Source of the DNA: Chloroflexota bacterium
Lineage (GTDB): Bacteria > Chloroflexota > Dehalococcoidia > JACPQD01
Direction of reading: 5' to 3'
DNA: 64,000 nt
NCBI GenBank assembly: GCA_016190665.1
Contig: JACPQD010000038.1
Location: 36,741-100,740 of the forward strand
The notes beneath the pieces were generated by a model, which had not been told where the DNA came from, ran no database searches, and saw only the letters and a list, made by a program, of their open reading frames with translations. The first letter of the stretch is position 1; the number at the start of each line of letters is the position of its first letter. Position numbers and translations under genes: made by a program. Shown piece by piece: positions 37,033 to 45,825 of the stretch.

Positions 37033-38682
37033 CTAGCGCGCTAGCCACACATCTCGAAACTGGTGATTCCTCTTAACGCTTCGGTGCGGCGCCCAGTTTG
37101 CAACTTCGCTCCACCAGACCGCCCAGTATTTGCCCCAAGTGATAAGGATTCTTGGCGCCTCCTTGTGCAAAATTCTTTCCATCTCCCCAATGATCTCCTT
37201 ACGTTTCGCTGAATCCGAGGTCTGACTCTGGGCGACATAGAGTTCGTCGAACTGCTTGTTACTCCACCCGCCATAGTTCTGGGGGGCCCCGGTCAAATAG
37301 TACCCGCCTAGAATCAAATCGGGCTCGTCAAGGCTAGGCCCTTCGGACCAGGCGGTTAGCTCGAAGGCCCCTTTGAAGACCCTGTCTTTTGCCACCGCCA
37401 TCTCCAAGACCTGGATAGTGCCAACTATGCCCAATTTCGATAACTCGCTATTGCTGAACTCCGCACCTTCTTTGCTATAAATGTTAGTGGGGGTCAAGAG
37501 GGTAACTTTGAACCCGTTGGGGTAGCCCGCTTCGGCCAGCAGCCTCTTCGCCTCGCCGATATCCTGGTCCTTGGGCATCCTGAAGCCGGGCATGGCCTTC
37601 AACTCCGTCTCAGTGCGCGCAAAGGGCGATCCGGGGACGTTATACCCGTATCCAGGGTAAAAACCACCGCCGCGTATCACCTTGGCAGCCGCTTCCCGGT
37701 CTATCAACAGGTTCAATGCCTGCCGCACGCGAGCGTCGTTCCAGGGTTGCACCTTCGTGTTCGGAATGAGCCCGACCATGTTAGGTACTACCTTTCCTTG
37801 CGCTACCAACCGCGGCTCGCGCTTCTGAAGCTCAAGGGCTTGAGGCCCGGCGGGACCGGTAACGAGGGACAATAGATCCAGTCACTTCGTTCTCAGAGCC
37901 GCAACCCTCGCCGTCTCATCAATCATCACGTAAATCGTAATCCCGTCAAGATAAGGGCGGCCCTTGACAAAGTAATCAGGATTCTTTTGCACCTTGAACG
38001 AGACCCCTTCGGTGTAGCTGACGAACTTGAAAGGTCCCGTGCCGAGGACATCCTTCTTCATATCACCCTTTTCGCGAATGATTCTTGGCAGGAAGACGAA
38101 ATTCTTTTCTATGGACAGAAGCTGCAAGAACGATGCCTGGGGGCGCTTCAGGAATATCCTCAGGGTGACCGGATCAAAGGTTTCGACCTTTTCGACCGCT
38201 TCATATAGCGGCTTCCTCGGCGAGATCATGCCCTTGGGCGGGAAAATTACCCTATCCAGGTTAAACTTTACATCTTCGGCTACAAGGGATGTGCCATCAT
38301 GGAACTTCACCCCTTCTTGGAGCCGAAAGGTATAGATGAGTCCGTTCGGGCTGATATCCCAGCTCCTGGCCAGGTTTCCTACTATCTTGTCTTCCTCCAT
38401 CGCATCATTGCGGACGAGCATATCATAGCTGGAGGAGAGTGGGAATTGCATCGAGAAGGTAGTCTCTTGGTGCATGTCAAAATGTGGGATGGTATTGTTG
38501 ATAGCCGATAAGAGGGTACCTCCATAGTTTGGCTCCGCCCCCCGGCTTTTGGCGGTTGGCGTCGGCACGGCGAATGTCGTAGGTGTCACTGCTTTCACCG
38601 CTGTCACCGCTGGACTGCAAGTAGTGAGTGGCAGCGCAACAATCATGGAGAGACTCGCAACTAGTAATTTCTTCCCGTGCAT
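37033..38682 (-). pseudogene. SBP gene interrupted by one in-frame TGA
   Basis: A complete family-5 SBP reading frame of 550 codons with one TGA at 37882-37884 and no frameshift. The signal peptide has lipobox Cys22 (LTTCSPA); the body has SWDISPNGLIYTFRL, VKFHDGTSLVAEDVKFNLDR and GTGPFKF. The stop falls after VAALRTK, where the paralogue 60308 reads VAALRTRQAVMLP. The region after it (VQPWNDARVRQALNLLIDR to the end) is still well conserved, so the mutation is young or a sequencing error. The position is not a Cys in relatives and no GU-loop hairpin follows, so selenocysteine is unlikely. The start at 38682 is fixed by the lipoprotein signal. Confidence 0.75.
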
Positions 38683-38783
38683 GGTGGGCCTCCTAATCCG
38701 ATGTGGTTCCAGACTCTTTGTCCCGGGGCGTGTCTTCCTCATAGCGCAACGTAGGCTGTTCTCTACGTCGAACCTACCGAAGC

Positions 38784-40469
38784 TTATTCTCCGAGCATCT
38801 TCATCACCGAGGGCGCAACCGCCTGCGCCATTGCCCGCACACCATCTTCTGAAACCCCGCCCAGAGGGTGAGGGATATTCACAATCCGCATGTTTGGCAG
38901 TCCCAGGGTAGATGCCTGGGCTTTCGCCAATGGCACGAACGCGTCGGTACAGACCAGAACCGTAGGTACACCCAGTCCCTCCAGCACTACTGCGTCGTGG
39001 ACACTCCACGTTGTGCAGCCCCCTCAGTCGCCACTTCCAGTTACGATGGCGTCGCAATGGCGTAAGACGCTCTCGATTTGCTCTTCGGGCACCACTGCGG
39101 TCACTTCCGGTTTACGCAGGGCGTGACGTGCTTTGATCTTGAAGCGCTGGCCCAGTTCGTCGCTTATGCAAGCTAACAACCGTCTAGCGTTGGGCTTGCC
39201 GTTGTCCAAGAAGCCCAGCACCCTGTCGTTGAGGTCAGACAGGGCAGGCGCCAGGGCTTTTCGTTTGGCAATTGCCCGCACGCCTCTAGGATCGAAAACG
39301 CCTGGGGTTCCAGCACGGCTGACTCGCCGCTTCCCGATCTCCTCGCGGTGGATCAGCCTGCTGGCGGAGCGAATGGCCGTTCCATTCCTATCTGCAACGA
39401 GCCTGGTGACGGGGCGGAAATGGCCGTTGGTGGGCACATATATGGAGTGCTTTCCCGCCCCACCAGCTACAATAACGATGAGGTCGTCTGGCTCGCGCAA
39501 GAGGGACACTTCTGTGTCCTCAGATACAGCAGCGTAGCGATCCGGCCAATGGTCTCTGAACCTTCCGGCAATGTTCTCTGCCGACCACCTGCCCAGGGGC
39601 AAGCGGGCATGTCCGCAGAGAAAACGTTTCACGTCTGCCTTCGAGAAACCGTCGCCCGCGATCGTCGCCGCATGCTCGGGGCATAGGATCAGTAGAGGCC
39701 GACAACCATCATAGTACCAGTCGTTGGCACCTACCTGGGCCATGACACCGGCCACCATGGTTAGAATGCCTTCTGCTGTGGTCCCGAAATGGTCGTTTAT
39801 GTTATGAGGTGCCTCGGCCGGCACCACTGTCACGCAGCTATCCTCGGGTTGGAAGCCTAACTCGATGCGCAAGGGCTCCCAAGGGCTCTGAACCTCGTTC
39901 TCGGCGAGGCAGTACGAGTACTTGCCTGGGTGGCCGAGGGTAGCTTTATCCAGCTCACCCGGGCGAGCTCCCCCGATGTTCATAAGGATCAGACGTATGG
40001 CGCGACCGATGGTGGCATTGGCGCGATAGCCAGGCCCTAATGCGCCAGCGCCACAGTTTACCCCAAGCTCCTTGGCTAGCGGCCCGTTGACAATAACGAG
40101 AGGTCCGGCCGGATGCGTAGTTGTCTGCACGCCGTGTAGATTGAATGCTGAATCGCTAATGGCCTCGACAGCAGTGATGACTACCGACAGATATGAAGGC
40201 AGACATCCCGCCATCACGGCGTTGACAGCTATGCTTTCCACCGTGGCTTGACCATGCCTGGGCGGGATAGTGGCTACCAGATCCGCGGGGTCCCGGTCGA
40301 CGTAGGCCAGTGCAGCTCTGATACCCTCCACCGTTGGCGGGACAATTGGCAGGCCATCTGTTAGCTGCTCGCGCTCGAAGAAATCGTTGACTTCCGCCCA
40401 TCCGGTCACTGGCAACATTCCGGCCGACTCCTGTTTGACGCCACGTTCGCTTAAGCTGCAATTTCCCAT
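38784..40469 (-). CDS. Selenoprotein with reversed domain order: WTDGLP domain + UGSC domain, Sec482
   Basis: 561 aa if UGA at 39024-39026 is selenocysteine. Here the WTDGLP domain is N-terminal (about residues 1-350: LTDGLPIVPPT, NAVMAGCLPSYLSVV, RANATIGRAIRLILMNIGG, IVIVAGGAGKHSIYV). The UGSC domain is C-terminal (LNDRVLGFLDNGKPNA, then IVTGSGD-U-GGCTTWSVHDA). This is the opposite order to 18025 and 35151. The C-terminal domain resembles the stand-alone 31140-31694 more than the N-terminal domains of the other fusions. The ATG at 40469 follows AGGAGTTGAA. It is first behind the strong promoter 40517-40545 and heads the leftward array. Confidence 0.87.
38996..39010 (-). promoter_or_regulatory. 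Candidate SECIS element of selenoprotein 38784-40469
   Basis: On the mRNA, CGTGGA pairs with TCCACG around loop GTG; loop GU starts 20 nt after the UGA. The stem is identical to that at 31379-31393, and the two downstream proteins share TTWS(I/V)HDA. Confidence 0.72.
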
Positions 40470-40776
40470 TTCAACTCCTGATTGAGCACAGCCGCGCCCC
40501 ACCAGTATCGGGGACAATTGTAGGTCCTCACCCTCTGATTGTCAATGGGGGGCGTGGCGCACCCTTTTCGAAGGCCTGTCTCGCCTTGCATTACGGCGCA
40601 ACGCCTCTGCGCATGGCCAACACGCCTTCTGCCCGCAGCTTTCACAAGAGCCACAAACTCTAGGAAATGTGGCGCCGCAGACCATAGGCCGCATGCTCGA
40701 CCTTTGGGGTCAGTGCTCAAAGAGGGGAAGATATGCCAGGCGGTTACAACCGCACCCGATGATCGAGTGAACACAT
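40470..40776 (-). promoter_or_regulatory. Intergenic region at the head of the selenoprotein array
   Basis: About 307 nt between the CoA-transferase 40777 and the selenoprotein 40469. Apart from the promoter at 40517-40545 I see no gene, repeat or clear terminator. It marks a break between two long leftward units. Confidence 0.6.
40517..40545 (-). promoter_or_regulatory. Strong sigma70-type promoter for selenoprotein array
   Basis: TTGACA (40540-40545 read leftward), 17-nt spacer, TACAAT (40517-40522): perfect -35 and 5 of 6 at -10. Predicted start near 40510, giving a leader of about 40 nt before the ATG at 40469. Confidence 0.72.
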
Positions 40777-41988
40777 CTACTTGACCACCCCTTCCTGCGC
40801 CAACCTCTCAAGTTCCTCGGGCGGCAGACTGAGCAACTGGCCAAAGACATACTCATTGTGCTCTCCCAACAAGGGAGCTCGCCTCAGCGTGGTCGGCGTG
40901 GCGGAGAACTTCCAGGGAGGACCAACAACCGTCCGCTTTCCCATTCGGGGATGTTCCATCTCAGGAAATACGCCCCGTCGCTTAAGATGCTCGTCGGCAA
41001 ACAAATCGGCGCTGCTCATGACCGGAAAGGCCGCCACCCCAACGCGTTGCAACCCCTCGGCCACTTGCGCCGGAGTGCGACTTCTGGTCCACGCGGCTAC
41101 GAGCCGGTCCAGGTCGTCCTGATGCTCCCACCGGCCGAGGGCATCGGCGAATCTTTCCTGCAATGCCCACTTCGGCTCCCCCAGAGCGCGGCGAAAGGCC
41201 GCCCACTCCGCGTCGGAGCCGATGGCGATGCTGACCCACTTGTCGTCGCCCTGGCACGGATAGCAATTGTGGGGAGCCATGGATTCATCATGGTTACCCA
41301 TTCGGGAGAAGGGCCTCTCATTCATCCCATACCCAAGTATAAAGTCTCCGATGAGGCAGCTTATGGACTCCCAGGCAGAGAGATCCACATGCTGGCCTCG
41401 CCCTGTGCCCATCCTGTGGCATAGGGCCGCCAGCCCGGCGAAGGCGGCTGTGGTACCCACCCTCAGATCAGTGCCCCCCCTTATCTCCGTCGGCGGACCA
41501 TCCGGGTAGCCCGTGAGGTCCGCAAGTCCGCTGAGCGCGTTGAAAATGGTGGCGTACCCGGCATAGGAGCGGGAGGGCCCTGTCTGTCCACAGGTCGATA
41601 TTGATACCATGACCATTGTGGGGTTCAGTTTCTGGAGCGTGGCATAGCCCAGTCCCAGCTTATCCATGACCCCGGCGCGAAAGTTCTCCATCACCATATC
41701 GCTGAGCTTCACCAACCGGTGCACAAGCTCCACCCCCTTGGGCTGCGTAAGATCAATGGTGACGCTCATCTTGTTCATGTTGACGTCATGGAACAAAATG
41801 GACAGCTCAACGTCCGCCGCCGCGCCGGACATCGCGTCCGAACGCTCACGGTTCACGTCCAGGTGCCTCCGGCTCTCTATCTTGATCACCTCCGCGCCCA
41901 TGTAGGCCATGATCTGGCCAGCATAGGGGCCAGCCCAGGCGGAGCCAAAGTCCAGAACTCTAACGCCCTGCAGCAGTTCAGTCTGCAT
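40777..41988 (-). CDS. Class III (CaiB/BaiF) CoA-transferase, type a
   Basis: 403 aa. Class III CoA-transferases move CoA between carboxylic acids through an Asp-bound anhydride. N-terminal VLDFGSAWAGPYAGQIMAYMG and GAEVIKIE are the family start. The expected catalytic Asp is in IRGGTDLRVGTT, and GRGQHVDLS follows. The ATG at 41988 has GGGAG 8 nt upstream. It is most like 43294-44508 in the shared VLDFG(S/T)AWAG start, and unlike the two intervening copies. Four such genes follow one another in order a-b-a-b, so an a+b heteromer is likely (inference). Confidence 0.88.
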   Translation of the reverse strand: MQTELLQGVRVLDFGSAWAGPYAGQIMAYMGAEVIKIESRRHLDVNRERSDAMSGAAADVELSILFHDVNMNKMSVTIDLTQPKGVELVHRLVKLSDMVMENFRAGVMDKLGLGYATLQKLNPTMVMVSISTCGQTGPSRSYAGYATIFNALSGLADLTGYPDGPPTEIRGGTDLRVGTTAAFAGLAALCHRMGTGRGQHVDLSAWESISCLIGDFILGYGMNERPFSRMGNHDESMAPHNCYPCQGDDKWVSIAIGSDAEWAAFRRALGEPKWALQERFADALGRWEHQDDLDRLVAAWTRSRTPAQVAEGLQRVGVAAFPVMSSADLFADEHLKRRGVFPEMEHPRMGKRTVVGPPWKFSATPTTLRRAPLLGEHNEYVFGQLLSLPPEELERLAQEGVVK

Positions 41989-42008
41989 CACCACTTCTCC
42001 CTGTAGCC

Positions 42009-43214
42009 CTAGATTACGCCAGCCTGTGAGAGCTGAAGAAGTTGCCTGGTCGAATGGCCGAGACGTGCGCCAAGAATGAGCTGATTGTGCTGCCCCAGGA
42101 GCGGCGCCGGCCGCGGGCAGTCCGGAGGAGTGAGCGACAGCCGATACGGGACTGTGGGGTAGGTGAGCTTGCCAGCCCTCGGATGTTCCGCTTGAGCGAA
42201 AAAGCCACGATACTTGAGATGCTCGTCCTGCAAAAGGTCAGCGATAGTGTTGTACGGCGCGGCCGGGCAACCCTTCGCCTGCACCCTTCGGGCAACCTCC
42301 CTGGTTGTTAGTTCGGTTGACCACTCTTCGATCCTGGCGTTAATCTCCTCGACGTGCTTGACGCGCGAAGCTCTGTCACCATACTTCGGATCGGCGGCCC
42401 AACCTGGATTGCCCATGGCTTCAAGCAACGCGCGCCACTGATGGTCACCGGGACAATGGATTTGCACGTAGCCATCAAGACAGCGGATGGAGTTGCCGGG
42501 GCGCGCGCCTCTGATAGCGCGGCTTTCGACTACGCCATCCCAGCGGTAACGAGCGATATCCACCCTCGACAAGGCCATGGCGGCCTCCTGCTTGGACACG
42601 TCTATCTGCTGTCCGCGGCCGGTCAAACGAGCGCAAAAGAGAGCTCCCAGAGTGGCCACCGCGGCGCAAAGGCCGCTGTCATATTCGGTGAGGAAGCCAG
42701 CGCCTCTCACCGGCTCTCGTTCCAGGTTCTGTTTGCCTCCTGGGAGGAGGTAGCCTTCTCCGCCCCCGTGGAAGGTGTTCAAAGGATACGCCCTGTAATC
42801 CCGATGGAGGCCGGTCTGTCCGAAAGGAGTGATCGAAGTGATAACAAGCCGTGGGTTCGCCGCGCTGAATATCTCGTAGCTGAGGCTCAGACGTTCTGAC
42901 TCGCTGGGTGGCCAGTCGGCGATGAGAATGTCGGTTTCTCTCACCAACTCCCCCAGCAGCCGTCTACCTTTTTTATTCTCCAGGTTCAGAGTGACCCCCA
43001 GCTTGTTAGTGTTGAGGTAGAGAAAGAGGGCGCTACCCTCAGCATCTGGGAGGTCGCCACGGAAGGGCCCTCTGCGACGTGCCGGGTCACCACAGGGCGC
43101 CTCGACCTTTGTCACCTCTGCCCCCAGGTCGCTCAGGAGCTTGCCACAGTATGGCCCGGCCACCATCTCGGCGCATTCTACAACTTTGATCCCTTCCAGA
43201 GTCCGTTCCTGCAT
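42009..43214 (-). CDS. Class III (CaiB/BaiF) CoA-transferase, type b
   Basis: 401 aa, N-terminus VVECAEMVAGPYCGKLLSDLG, GAEVTKVEAPCGDPARRRGPF. The expected catalytic Asp is in LTEYDSGLC, followed by GRGQQIDVS. It shares the (C/Y)xE(M/F)...PYCGKL(L/M)(S/A)DLG start and the cofactor-side (C/D)GD(P/R) loop with 44602-45816. The ATG at 43214 is preceded by GAGGAGCGAAAGGC. The gene ends 20 nt before 41988 begins, as part of the four-gene row. Confidence 0.88.
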   Translation of the reverse strand: MQERTLEGIKVVECAEMVAGPYCGKLLSDLGAEVTKVEAPCGDPARRRGPFRGDLPDAEGSALFLYLNTNKLGVTLNLENKKGRRLLGELVRETDILIADWPPSESERLSLSYEIFSAANPRLVITSITPFGQTGLHRDYRAYPLNTFHGGGEGYLLPGGKQNLEREPVRGAGFLTEYDSGLCAAVATLGALFCARLTGRGQQIDVSKQEAAMALSRVDIARYRWDGVVESRAIRGARPGNSIRCLDGYVQIHCPGDHQWRALLEAMGNPGWAADPKYGDRASRVKHVEEINARIEEWSTELTTREVARRVQAKGCPAAPYNTIADLLQDEHLKYRGFFAQAEHPRAGKLTYPTVPYRLSLTPPDCPRPAPLLGQHNQLILGARLGHSTRQLLQLSQAGVI

Positions 43215-43293
43215 CAGCCTTTCGCTCCTCCAAGTCGAGTCCAGAATTAGTCAGCGAATTGGGTGAGATCGCCAAAGCCCAAGAATCGGCCTA

Positions 43294-44508
43294 TCAATAG
43301 AGCGCCTTCGCCTCCGTCAGCCGCGCCACTTCCCCCTTCGACAGGCCCAGGAGCTCGGTGAAGACATACTCGTTATGCTCTCCCAGGAGAGGGGAATGGC
43401 GGCGCATGGCGCCCGGCGTGCCGCTGAGCTTCCAGGGGATATCGAACACAGGCTCGACTCCCGTCCGCGGGTGTTCCATGTCTATGTAGAGTTGACGCTC
43501 ACGGAAATGGGGATCGTCGTGGCGCTCATCGACGTTGAGGAGCGGGGCAGCCGCCACGCCGGCTCTTTGGAGGACTTCCGTCGCCTCGTAGTGCGTCAAG
43601 TTGGATGTCCATGCGGCGATCAGCTCGTCGAGAGCCTGCCTGTTCTTCAACCGGCTGTACTTATCGCTGAACCTCTCCTCTTTGGTCCAGGCGGGCTCAC
43701 CCATCGCGCGGCAGAGACCTTGCCACTCCTCGTCTGAATACACAGCGATGGACACCCAGGTGTCTTCGCCTTTGCAGGCATAATTGTTATATGGGACCAT
43801 GGTTGGGCTGAGATTGCCCTGCGGGGCCTGGTTCCGGCCATTCATAATGTACTCCATTATGGGCCCGACGAGCAGGCTGGTCGTCGCCTCCCATTGAGAC
43901 AGATCGACAAACTGGCCCTCTCCCATCCTGTTGCGGTGGAGGAGAGCGACAAGGATGGCCATCGCCCCGTGCACTCCCCCGTTGGTGTCGGCATAGCCTC
44001 CCCCAAGGCTCAAGACCCTCTCCCCCGGATAGCCAACCAGCCCCTCAATACCCGCCAGGGCGCCCAGGGTTGACGCGTAGGTCCTCACATCTTTGAGCGG
44101 CCCGTAATTTCCTGCCGCCGGAATCGATACCAATATGATGTCCGGCTTCACCGCTCTCAGTGATTCGTAGTCGAGGCCCACCCGTTCCAAGACACCGGGC
44201 GTAAAGTTGTCGGTGACCACATCGCACTCTTTTACCAGTTCTTTTATCAAAGTGACGCCTTCCGGCTGCTTCATGTTCGCCGTGATGCTCAGCTTGTTCG
44301 GATTGAGAACATGGAAGTGCGCATTGAACTCCGGCTCGGGCGGGGCCCCTTTGCCCGGCCATCCCAGTCTCATGCCATCTATGCGCTCACGCGATTCGAT
44401 CCTTATGACCTCGGCGCCCAGATGGGCGAGGATCAGGCCAACCATCGCCCCGGCCCAGGCGGTCCCGAAGTCAAGGACCCGGTAACGTGCCAGAGGCAAA
44501 ACGCTCAT
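43294..44508 (-). CDS. Class III (CaiB/BaiF) CoA-transferase, type a (second copy)
   Basis: 404 aa, N-terminus RVLDFGTAWAGAMVGLILAHLG, GAEVIRIESRERIDG. The likely catalytic Asp lies in GGGYADTNGGVHG, before GEGQFVDLS. The ATG at 44508 with GAGGGG 8 nt upstream is preferred over a GTG three codons earlier. It is a paralogue of 40777 rather than of its direct neighbours. Predicted to be cytoplasmic and to act on a dicarboxylate or branched acid (family inference only). Confidence 0.88.
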   Translation of the reverse strand: MSVLPLARYRVLDFGTAWAGAMVGLILAHLGAEVIRIESRERIDGMRLGWPGKGAPPEPEFNAHFHVLNPNKLSITANMKQPEGVTLIKELVKECDVVTDNFTPGVLERVGLDYESLRAVKPDIILVSIPAAGNYGPLKDVRTYASTLGALAGIEGLVGYPGERVLSLGGGYADTNGGVHGAMAILVALLHRNRMGEGQFVDLSQWEATTSLLVGPIMEYIMNGRNQAPQGNLSPTMVPYNNYACKGEDTWVSIAVYSDEEWQGLCRAMGEPAWTKEERFSDKYSRLKNRQALDELIAAWTSNLTHYEATEVLQRAGVAAAPLLNVDERHDDPHFRERQLYIDMEHPRTGVEPVFDIPWKLSGTPGAMRRHSPLLGEHNEYVFTELLGLSKGEVARLTEAKALY

Positions 44509-44601
44509 TCCAAACACCCCTCAAAACATCAGGCGGCCCTAACGGAGGGACGCGCTTTGTCGCGTCCGATCCTGTTGCGGCCACGACGGAGCGTGGCCCT
44601 C

Positions 44602-45816
44602 CTAGATGATTTGCGCCCTTATCAACTGTACCAGCCCTTCCTTGGAGTATCCCAGCCGGCCGCAGTAGACCTCTTGGTTATGCTCGCCCAGGAGCGGGGC
44701 CGGATGCCCTATCCTCCAGGGGGTCTCGGAGAACTTATAAGGCGCCCCCGGATAGGTCAGCGGGCCAATATCGTCGCGCTCGGCACTGATGAAGTAGTCT
44801 CTTGCCTTCAGGTGCTCACTCTTTACGAGCTCTTCGATAGTGTTGACCGGCGCCAATGGAACGTGTTCTCTAAGGCACATGGCGAAGATTTCCTCCTTGG
44901 TATGTTCCATCAGCCATGGCGCCAGAAGCGCATCGACTTCCTCCGGGTACTCGCTCCCCATGGCGCGGCGGTCCCGGTACCGCGGATTCCTGGTCCATTC
45001 CGGCGTGCCCATCAGGGCGAGAAAACGGATCCACTGCGCCAGTTGTGGCGCCCTCAATCTGACGTAGCCATCTTTGCACGGCAACGTGGTGGAGGGATAG
45101 ACCGTCTGAGAATCGCGAAAGCCCGTCCGTTCCTCACGCAGGCCCTTCTCCCGCCACTCGCAGATGTCGATGCCCACAAGAAGAGCCGCTATTACCTCTG
45201 CTGTTGATATATCCACGTGTTGTCCTTCGCCATCGATTTCGCGCGCCAGCAGAGCGGCGTAAGTGGCGCCAGCGGCGCTCACCGCCGCCTGATAGTCGCT
45301 TTGCGAGAAAGGCATGGTCAACGGCTCGCGGTCGGGGAGGCCAATGCAGATAGAGGCGCCTCCAAGAGCAGAGCTATTGATATCGTAGGCAACGTAGTCC
45401 CGATAGGGGCCTGACTGCCCGTAGGGAGTGATGGAGGTTACGACGAGCCCAGGATTGATCTTGTGTAACTCTTCGTAGTCCAGGCCGAGGGCCTTCATTT
45501 TCTGCGGGCCGTTGTTCTCGATGAAGACGTCGGCTTCTTTCAAGAGCCGGAGCAACATGTTCCTGCCGGTGACCGTGCTGACATCCAGCGTGATCCCCAG
45601 CTTACTCGTATTCAGGCCCAGAAAGAGGCCGCTCCGCTCCGGATGAGGTATGTCGTTCAGGAAGGGACCGAACTGCCTTGAGCGGTCTCCGCCGTCGGGC
45701 GCCTCCACTTTGATAACCTCGGCTCCGAGATCAGCCATCAGCTTGCCGCAGTAGGGGGCGGAGATGAATTCACCGTATTCGATTACCTTCAGCCACGACA
45801 GCGCCTGCTTAAGCAT
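44602..45816 (-). CDS. Class III (CaiB/BaiF) CoA-transferase, type b (second copy)
   Basis: 404 aa, N-terminus KVIEYGEFISAPYCGKLMADLG, GAEVIKVEAPDGGDRSRQFG. The expected catalytic Asp is in MPFSQSDYQAAVS, before GEGQHVDIS. It is a paralogue of 42009. It begins 10 nt after the hotdog dehydratase gene 45826, implying translational coupling and a dehydratase working on a CoA ester made by these transferases (inference). Confidence 0.88.
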   Translation of the reverse strand: MLKQALSWLKVIEYGEFISAPYCGKLMADLGAEVIKVEAPDGGDRSRQFGPFLNDIPHPERSGLFLGLNTSKLGITLDVSTVTGRNMLLRLLKEADVFIENNGPQKMKALGLDYEELHKINPGLVVTSITPYGQSGPYRDYVAYDINSSALGGASICIGLPDREPLTMPFSQSDYQAAVSAAGATYAALLAREIDGEGQHVDISTAEVIAALLVGIDICEWREKGLREERTGFRDSQTVYPSTTLPCKDGYVRLRAPQLAQWIRFLALMGTPEWTRNPRYRDRRAMGSEYPEEVDALLAPWLMEHTKEEIFAMCLREHVPLAPVNTIEELVKSEHLKARDYFISAERDDIGPLTYPGAPYKFSETPWRIGHPAPLLGEHNQEVYCGRLGYSKEGLVQLIRAQII

Positions 45817-45825
45817 GGAGGGAAC

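Noticed and set aside
37882..37884. Selenocysteine in the interrupted SBP.
   Set aside because: No Cys at this place in paralogues, no U-x-x-C motif, and the only nearby stem (CCGG/CCGG) has no GU loop and lies at the wrong distance.
18025..40469. Glycine/betaine reductase (GrdB-type) selenoproteins.
   Set aside because: Those have a different Sec motif and come with GrdA, GrdC and thioredoxin genes; none is seen and the surrounding motifs do not match. Only the idea of reductive Sec chemistry is comparable.
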